From an uncultured Blautia sp. (GTDB taxonomy: Bacteria > Bacillota > Clostridia > Lachnospirales > Lachnospiraceae), in NCBI GenBank assembly GCA_900539525.1, contig UQCM01000008.1, forward strand, positions 7,981-71,980: a stretch of DNA of 64,000 nucleotides, given 5' to 3'. The position numbers and the translations under genes are program-made. Position 1 is the stretch's first letter. Each line of letters opens with the position of its first letter. Below the pieces are notes generated by a model. That model did not search any database. It was not told where the DNA came from and was given only the letters and a program-made list of their open reading frames with translations. Of this stretch, positions 59,330 through 64,000 are shown one piece after another.

Positions 59330-60784
59330 TTATGGGGCATAATCCCCATTGCTCCATTTTCCATCATAGACTACTGTTCCATCTTCATTGTACAGAATAC
59401 CTTTCCCATGATAGTTACCATTCTTCCACTCTCCTTTATATTTAATTTGTTCTGATCTGATATAATATAAAGTACCTTCACCATTATACGAACCGTCTTT
59501 CATATTACCAGAGTAAAGTAAATTACCCGCAAGATATTGTTTTACTTTTCCATTGATATAGTTATTTTCATATTCGCCAACAGTGATTTGTAATTCCCTG
59601 TCAATCTCGTAACCAACACTTTCCTTGATTCCGCTTATATCAGTATATTCCGGTACTTCTCGAATTGCATATTCTATCTTTACTCCTTCTCCACATCGTT
59701 TTCCTTTCTTAAATTCTCCCATATACTCTATAGGATTACAGGAATTAAGAATGTTTTGCTGCAGGTCATCATATATAGACACATAATCGTATCCTATATT
59801 TCTTACATAAATGTTGTAACCAGGATCATTGCTGTCTAAAACAGGAGATGCAAACTCCCATCCATAACCACTATAATATCCATCTTTAAACTCACCCACA
59901 TAAGACAAAACAAAATAAATGTCTTCTTCACTTACATAACTTTGATACTCGCCTATATCCAAATGTGTAATACCATTTTCCTCATATTGATTAACGGATA
60001 CCAATCGGAGAATTTTTCCTACACCGACAGGTTTGTTGTCTTTTATTTCCCCAATATAAACCCATTCCGTATCTTCTACTGTTGCTACAAACTTATCTCC
60101 ATCTTTCTTCAAACATACAGACGCAGAATTATCAGTTAATGCTTTATCAATCTCCGCCTTTTTGGAAACCTTGGGCACTTGAATATCATTCGCATCCACG
60201 TATGCTGTTAAATAGTCCATAGAATATATCGGTAGTTCATCTATGTTTAAATTTTCAGTTGCATAAAATGACTCTTCATCCTGCTGTAATTCATTGTTGG
60301 CATCCACTATTTCCTCTGTTTCGTTATTTATAATGGGCAATTCTTCTGAACTTCTGTTCAATTCCGTCTCAGCCACCCTGACTTCACTGTTTGTCACAGT
60401 ATCCTCATCAGATGTTACCGCTGCCATCAGAATTAAAATTGCAATAACTATCCCAATTATGGAAGTTATTAAACCTACGATTGACCTCTTCTTTCGCCCA
60501 ACATGTCCAGACAGAGCACGAATTGAAAGAACCAGGCCAATGGTACACGGAATAATGCCAATCACAATAAAGCTTAAAATAATCCCCACAATCCCCAAAA
60601 TCATTGAAATCGTCGGCAATTTGCTGTTTTTCTCATTTCTCATTTGAGGCTTATCTGAATAAAAATTAGATTCTTGCCCTCTTACTGTCTTTCTGGGAGC
60701 ATTTTTATTCTTTAACGCTGCATTGCAATATGGGCATACTACCCAATCATCTTCTACTTCTTTTCCACAATTACCACAAAACAT
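59330..60784 (-). CDS. Zinc-ribbon membrane protein with C-terminal MORN repeats
   Basis: 484 aa. An N-terminal zinc ribbon (CGNC and CPYC, residues 3-24), a charged segment, two transmembrane helices about 62-125 (ILGIVGIILSFIVIGIIP and SIIGIVIAILILMAAV), then a long extracellular part. At least five MORN repeats are visible (YVGEFKDGYYSGYGWE, YMGEFKKGKRCGEG, YSGNMKDGSYNGEG, YKGEWKNGNYHGKG, YDGKWSNGDYAP). MORN repeats usually bind lipids or proteins. Function unknown. GGAGG before the ATG at 60784. Confidence 0.75.
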   Translation of the reverse strand: MFCGNCGKEVEDDWVVCPYCNAALKNKNAPRKTVRGQESNFYSDKPQMRNEKNSKLPTISMILGIVGIILSFIVIGIIPCTIGLVLSIRALSGHVGRKKRSIVGLITSIIGIVIAILILMAAVTSDEDTVTNSEVRVAETELNRSSEELPIINNETEEIVDANNELQQDEESFYATENLNIDELPIYSMDYLTAYVDANDIQVPKVSKKAEIDKALTDNSASVCLKKDGDKFVATVEDTEWVYIGEIKDNKPVGVGKILRLVSVNQYEENGITHLDIGEYQSYVSEEDIYFVLSYVGEFKDGYYSGYGWEFASPVLDSNDPGYNIYVRNIGYDYVSIYDDLQQNILNSCNPIEYMGEFKKGKRCGEGVKIEYAIREVPEYTDISGIKESVGYEIDRELQITVGEYENNYINGKVKQYLAGNLLYSGNMKDGSYNGEGTLYYIRSEQIKYKGEWKNGNYHGKGILYNEDGTVVYDGKWSNGDYAP

Positions 60785-60863
60785 CTTTCGTTCCTCCATT
60801 TTATAATTATAATAATTCTATCAAAATCTCTTCCTTGTTGCATTTACTGGCAGTGGAATTCTA

Positions 60864-61020
60864 TGTTACTGTTCACTCCGTGACCAGTAACACGCTTCGC
60901 GATGCACAGATATGATGCATTCTGCATCATATCGCGCTGCTACTCTCGGGTTTTCTGTGACTTTCGCTACGCTACACTCACAGAAAACACCTCGAACTGG
61001 CTAACGTGTAAACAGTAACA
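60864..61020. repeat. Palindromic element family 4, full copy with terminal repeats
   Basis: Perfect 10-bp inverted ends TGTTACTGTT. Contains the same hairpin block as 21337 (TTTTCTGTGACTTTCGCTAC, then the complementary ACTCACAGAAAA) and a GATATGATGCATTCTGCATC hairpin. It fills half of the 330-bp gap between the MORN gene and the HTH gene. Confidence 0.75.
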
Positions 61021-61057
61021 TTTCTATCACATTGCCTGTACTCTCTTAAAAATCTGA

Positions 61058-61086
61058 TTGCAGAAAATTTATCTCCCTGTTATACT
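61058..61086 (+). promoter_or_regulatory. Promoter of the HTH-kinase cassette
   Basis: TTGCAG (61058-61063), 17-bp spacer, TATACT (61081-61086), 29 bp before the HTH gene. Confidence 0.65.
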
Positions 61087-61114
61087 GAAAACAGCTGGAA
61101 ATGGAGATGAGAAA

Positions 61115-61552
61115 ATGACAATAAGCACAGATGATATCGACAAACTCTTTTCAAATGGTACACCGCCATCTGAATCTGAAATTAAGTTTAATCAAAATGC
61201 GGAACAAGACAGGTATAAAATCTGGCAGGATATCAAGTCTTCCGGATACAGTCTCAATCAATTTGCAGATGAGTGCTATCTTCACCACTCACATTTATAT
61301 GATTTTCTAAATGGGAAAAAACAACTGAGCAGAGACCGTTTGCTGGTAGTATTTCTGAATCTTCATTATGAATACAGTCAAATATGCCAAATGCTCAGGC
61401 GATTTCACCAGCCACAGCTGTATCCAAGAGACAAAAGGGATTATTATATTATGCTCTGCATACAGAAAGATCTGACCGTTGATGAAATCAATCAGGAACT
61501 GGAAAGGAATGGTTTTACTACTTTATGTCTGGAGAAATCAAACAGAAATTAG
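61115..61552 (+). CDS. Helix-turn-helix protein, first gene of kinase cassette
   Basis: 145 aa. Residues 35-80 look like an XRE/lambda-repressor-like HTH (WQDIKSSGYSLNQFADECYL, HHSHLYDFLNGKKQLSRDRL). The C-terminal half (YPRDKRDYYIMLCIQKDLTVDEINQELERNG) is helical and could mediate signalling or dimerisation. GGAG 8 nt before the ATG. It overlaps the kinase gene by 28 bp. The DNA target is unknown. Confidence 0.75.
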   Translation: MTISTDDIDKLFSNGTPPSESEIKFNQNAEQDRYKIWQDIKSSGYSLNQFADECYLHHSHLYDFLNGKKQLSRDRLLVVFLNLHYEYSQICQMLRRFHQPQLYPRDKRDYYIMLCIQKDLTVDEINQELERNGFTTLCLEKSNRN

Positions 61553-62766
61553 ACCGCTATTTTCTTCCAAGAGAACAGCTTGCTGAAAACCAAAAGGCTG
61601 ATGGTAAATTCTACCGTACTTATCGAGCCTGGTTAAAAGAAGAATTCTGGCCTGACGGACAGCCTTCTTATGTTATCATAAAAGAAATACCTGAATCAAT
61701 GTTCACGATCTATGATAAGCTTTCCCACGTTTGCCACCCTAATCTTGAGGCAGTTTATGGCGTTTTATCTGATAATGAACGATGCTATACGATTAATGAG
61801 TATGTGACACCGCCAATCTGTATGCCCCGGCTCCAGAGTCCTCATAATTGCTGCCAGTCCTTGTCCCTTGAATCTTTTCTGCATGACTTTCATGGCAGTT
61901 TCAACAACAGTGTGCTTTCCTTCGATGATAGAACCCATCTGGCTTTTGTCATCCTCCTGCAGCTCTGCGAGGCCTTGGAAGTAATCCATGCAAAAGGGAT
62001 GATTCACGGAGATATCCACCCCGGAAATATCCTTTTGACCGATGCACCGGACTGGTATAAACTGGTACAGACTGTGGATGCCGATTTTTGCGTCAAGCTG
62101 ATCGATTTTGACAATACACAAATTCCCAAAGAATCGGATCACACGGTCACACACCTGATGGGAACAAAACCATTTTCAGCTCCGGAAATTCTGGACTTTT
62201 CACATCCATTAGACAGGGCTGATATCTACTCTCTGGGCTGTATCCTGTACTATACCATATATGGAAAATCCCCCAAAGAGCGTACACCTGAAAAGATATC
62301 AGACAAATGGCTAAACAGGATTTTCCGCCGATGCACTGCCAGCTATGAGGCAAGATACCATAATATTGCTGCGTTAAAAAAGGATCTTTTACGTGCGCTC
62401 AGGATACCATCCAATCCAGTAAGCAGGCTTGTCCATAAACTTCCCGGTTTCAGAAGCCATTCTCTATGGAAAATGGGAGTTGCACTCTATATGTACATTG
62501 CTCTGGCACTTACTGCAGGATATACATTGATTTCCATTTTGCAGACAGGGTTCACTCTGCAGAACTGGCAGAAAGATAACCTTTTGACCACATTATTTTT
62601 GATTCTGGAGATTCTGCTGGTGTTTGATATGTTTCATCTCGAAGAGCGCTCAAAGTATTATACATACCTGAAACACGCCCATCCTTCTATCAAATATCTT
62701 GTAAGAATTACAGCAGCATTACTTGTTTTCTTCGTATATATACTTCTTTTATCCGGGGGAATTTAG
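61525..62766 (+). CDS. Transmembrane Hanks-type Ser/Thr protein kinase
   Basis: 413 aa. N-terminal kinase domain: beta-3 Lys K53 (YVIIKEIP), catalytic loop HGDIHPGNIL (D163, N168), DFD at 194-196 instead of DFG, APE at 219-221, and DIYSLGCILYYTIYGKSP. Three or four C-terminal helices about 312-410 anchor it in the membrane. The HGD and DFD variants are compatible with catalysis since the metal-binding Asp is kept. There are no PASTA repeats, so it is not the PrkC type. No clear ribosome site; translation probably couples to the HTH gene. Confidence 0.85.
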   Translation: MSGEIKQKLDRYFLPREQLAENQKADGKFYRTYRAWLKEEFWPDGQPSYVIIKEIPESMFTIYDKLSHVCHPNLEAVYGVLSDNERCYTINEYVTPPICMPRLQSPHNCCQSLSLESFLHDFHGSFNNSVLSFDDRTHLAFVILLQLCEALEVIHAKGMIHGDIHPGNILLTDAPDWYKLVQTVDADFCVKLIDFDNTQIPKESDHTVTHLMGTKPFSAPEILDFSHPLDRADIYSLGCILYYTIYGKSPKERTPEKISDKWLNRIFRRCTASYEARYHNIAALKKDLLRALRIPSNPVSRLVHKLPGFRSHSLWKMGVALYMYIALALTAGYTLISILQTGFTLQNWQKDNLLTTLFLILEILLVFDMFHLEERSKYYTYLKHAHPSIKYLVRITAALLVFFVYILLLSGGI

Positions 62767-62767
62767 A

Positions 62768-63040
62768 ATGAATGAATCACTTGAACAGATGATTGCCAGA
62801 TTGCAGGAACATCAGCGGCTTCAATCCCTGTCGCTGACGAAGGATTCCGATGGAGAGAAAAACCTTTTAGCCTTTCTCAATGCTTCCGACCGGACGGGAT
62901 ATCTGCATGATACGCTTTTACCTTTTGTGCAGAATCGTTTTCTGCACAGAAAAATTCAAAATTTTACTTTCATAATAGCAAAAATTGTATTTTATATTTT
63001 TATAGTTCTTTTGCTAACAGGAATTATTATTGCTGCATAA
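62768..63040 (+). CDS. Small tail-anchored membrane protein, third gene of kinase cassette
   Basis: 90 aa. A helical soluble part (MNESLEQMIARLQEHQRLQS, Lys/Asp/Glu rich) and one C-terminal transmembrane helix (IIAKIVFYIFIVLLLTGIII). GGGGGA 7 nt before the ATG. It starts 1 bp after the kinase stop. No family recognised; possibly a substrate or adaptor of the kinase. Confidence 0.65.
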   Translation: MNESLEQMIARLQEHQRLQSLSLTKDSDGEKNLLAFLNASDRTGYLHDTLLPFVQNRFLHRKIQNFTFIIAKIVFYIFIVLLLTGIIIAA

Positions 63041-63070
63041 AAAAATATTCTAATCTTGGTTTAAATGCCA

Positions 63071-63119
63071 AAAATCTCCCATTCACGCCATGCCTGCATG
63101 GCAGTGGATGAGAGATTTT
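63071..63119. terminator. Bidirectional terminator between the kinase cassette and hicB
   Basis: AAAATCTC..CAT..CAC..CCATGC pairs with GCATGG..GTG..ATG..GAGATTTT. T runs on the minus-strand side; convergent genes. Confidence 0.75.
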
Positions 63120-63162
63120 ATGAGAAGCCTCTGTTCAGCGGAAGTAGCTGAATATCATACCA

Positions 63163-63501
63163 TTATCCATGACATACCATATTTCCAATAGCTTCCTCAA
63201 CAGCTGCGTTTAAGCTTTTGCCATGCTCTATAGCATAAACAGCAATACTTCTGTGTAATTCCGGACTGATTCTAACATTAAAAGTTCCTTTGTATGGATG
63301 CTCTGGATCAACACCTCTTACCTTGCAGTCTTCCAGATATTCATCAATTACATTCTGGAAATCCTCTTCTAACTCCTTTACAGAATCACCCTCATATGAC
63401 AAAAGAGACTTTATTCCAATGACCTTGCCGAATAAGCAGCTATCTTCTTTGGAATACTCCACCGTTCCATTATAACCTTTGTAAGATAACAGATTACCCA
63501 T
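63163..63501 (-). CDS. hicB: Orphan HicB-family antitoxin
   Basis: 112 aa. HicB-like partial RNase H fold (GTVEYSKEDSCLFGKVIGIK, YEGDSVKELEEDFQNVIDEY) and a C-terminal ribbon-helix-helix (GTFNVRISPELHRSIAVYAI). HicB neutralises the HicA mRNA interferase and represses its own promoter. The hicA before it is broken, so this antitoxin is now orphaned; it may remain as a regulator. AAAGGACGG before the ATG. Confidence 0.88.
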   Translation of the reverse strand: MGNLLSYKGYNGTVEYSKEDSCLFGKVIGIKSLLSYEGDSVKELEEDFQNVIDEYLEDCKVRGVDPEHPYKGTFNVRISPELHRSIAVYAIEHGKSLNAAVEEAIGNMVCHG

Positions 63502-63635
63502 AACAAACCGTCCTTTCTTAATTTCTCAATCACCTGATCTAACACATATCTTTTTATATCCCGTCAGGATGCGGCTTATGTAAAATCTTTTGGCTTTTTC
63601 AATAAGCGTTCTATCAATTTATCCTTTTTACTCAT
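63501..63635 (-). pseudogene. hicA: hicA toxin remnant with internal deletion and frameshift
   Basis: GGAG then ATG at 63635 begins MSKKDKLIERLLKKPKDFT, a typical HicA N terminus, followed at once by TAA. The next bases in another frame read HKPHPDGI, the conserved HicA core around the catalytic His, and, after loss of one T in an A/T run, KRYVLDQVIEKLRKDGLL, the HicA C terminus. Roughly 30 codons in the middle are deleted. It retains the normal hicA-hicB order. Confidence 0.85.
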
Positions 63636-63655
63636 GTGCATTTCTCCTTTACCAT

Positions 63656-63700
63656 AGTATAACACTATTGATTAGAGCATGCAACTAATTTTAGTTGCAT
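63656..63700 (-). promoter_or_regulatory. hicAB promoter with overlapping palindromic operator
   Basis: TTGCAT (63679-63684), 17-bp spacer, TATACT (63656-63661). A perfect palindrome with arms ATGCAACTAA and TTAGTTGCAT spans 63679-63700 and covers the -35, as expected for HicB autorepression. Confidence 0.7.
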
Positions 63701-63807
63701 TTAGAATTAGTGTATATTATCTTTATCAAAGAAACAAAGCACCTTGATAATTTCATAGACTTTACACTCTGGATATGGTACAATCGCCTTACAGGGAGGA
63801 TGATAAG

Positions 63808-63963
63808 ATGGCATTAAGCAAAGAGGATTTACAGGAGATTAAAAACTTGTTAGAACCTATACAGAACGATATTAAGGACATTCAGCTGACGCTTGAAAAT
63901 GAAACGAACCGGAACATTAAATTAATTGCTGAAGGTCACCTTGATTTATCAAATGTGTCGTAA
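63808..63963 (+). pseudogene. Truncated gene abutting an IS200/IS605-like end
   Basis: 51 codons, MALSKEDLQEIKNLLEPIQN through LTLENETNRNIKLIAEGHLD then LSNVS and stop. The ENETNRNIKLIAEGHLDLS segment is the conserved core of a longer coiled-coil family in Clostridia, which normally continues (RKLDEALK-like). Here it is cut 2-3 bp before a CCCCTAG hairpin. GGGAGG before the ATG. Confidence 0.6.
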
Positions 63964-64000
63964 AACCCCTAGCTTTAGCTATGGGGATATAAGACACGTC
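63964..64000 (+). mobile_element. Left end of an IS200/IS605-like element (runs off window)
   Basis: AAACCCCTAGCTTTAGCTAT followed by GGGG forms the imperfect hairpin typical of IS200/IS605 ends (63966-63986). No transposase is visible before the window ends. Confidence 0.6.

Noticed and set aside
1..64000. CRISPR arrays, prophage or integrative element modules
   Set aside because: No regularly spaced direct repeats, cas genes, integrase or phage structural genes were seen; repeats present are palindromic and dispersed.

Overview
The window looks like the chromosome of a gut Lachnospiraceae (Clostridia, low-to-mid GC, anaerobic). This rests on PolC-type DNA polymerase III, anaerobic NrdD, the LL-diaminopimelate aminotransferase route to lysine and peptidoglycan, GatCAB, a T-box leader, [FeFe]-hydrogenase maturases, ANTAR/GSI-alpha nitrogen control, and a very large secreted GH101 (mucin core-1 O-glycan) hydrolase. 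No rRNA, tRNA or CRISPR array was seen.

Layout. 1-7.3 kb, minus strand: frr (cut by the edge) and pyrH, then a six-gene unit (C_GCAxxG_C_C protein, tcdA, trkA, trkH, amidohydrolase, EamA exporter) behind a structured leader. 7.5-12.1 kb: secreted Ig-like/serpin protein and nrdD. 12.2-18.9 kb: an Asp/Asn block, T-box-aspS-gatC-gatA-gatB (minus) divergent from asnA (plus). 19-31 kb, minus: dapL, dapF, ANTAR regulator, glnA, NlpC/P60 protein, a secreted protein, efp, pepP-like, aroK, yqeG, alaA, and a second DapF-like protein lacking both catalytic cysteines. 31.5-37.3 kb: polC and ispG. 37.4-43.2 kb: the GH101 gene on plus. 43.3-45.8 kb: ilvE, folA, thyA. 45.9-50.5 kb: an O-acylation locus (DHHW and MBOAT proteins divergent from an SGNH hydrolase and a lipoprotein). 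50.7-53.7 kb: hydF, hydG and the TM1266 regulator. 54-55.6 kb: a PduL-like phosphotransacylase and a polysaccharide deacetylase.

55.7-64 kb is more AT-rich accessory DNA: AAA-ATPase/nuclease, an RtcB RNA ligase behind an operator, a 30-codon leader ORF and a hairpin, a MORN-repeat membrane protein, a cassette of HTH protein, transmembrane Ser/Thr kinase and small membrane protein, an orphan HicB with a decayed hicA, and a truncated gene abutting what looks like an IS200/IS605 end.

Intergenic DNA is unusually rich in short palindromic dispersed elements. I see at least five families. One is a 182-183 bp MITE in two copies, each flanked by an exact 7-bp target duplication. Two genes (dapL and the TM1266 gene) take their stop codon from the end of another family.

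The strongest candidates for something new are the HTH-kinase-small membrane protein cassette, the RtcB leader, the cysteine-less DapF paralogue, and the MITE/REP families.
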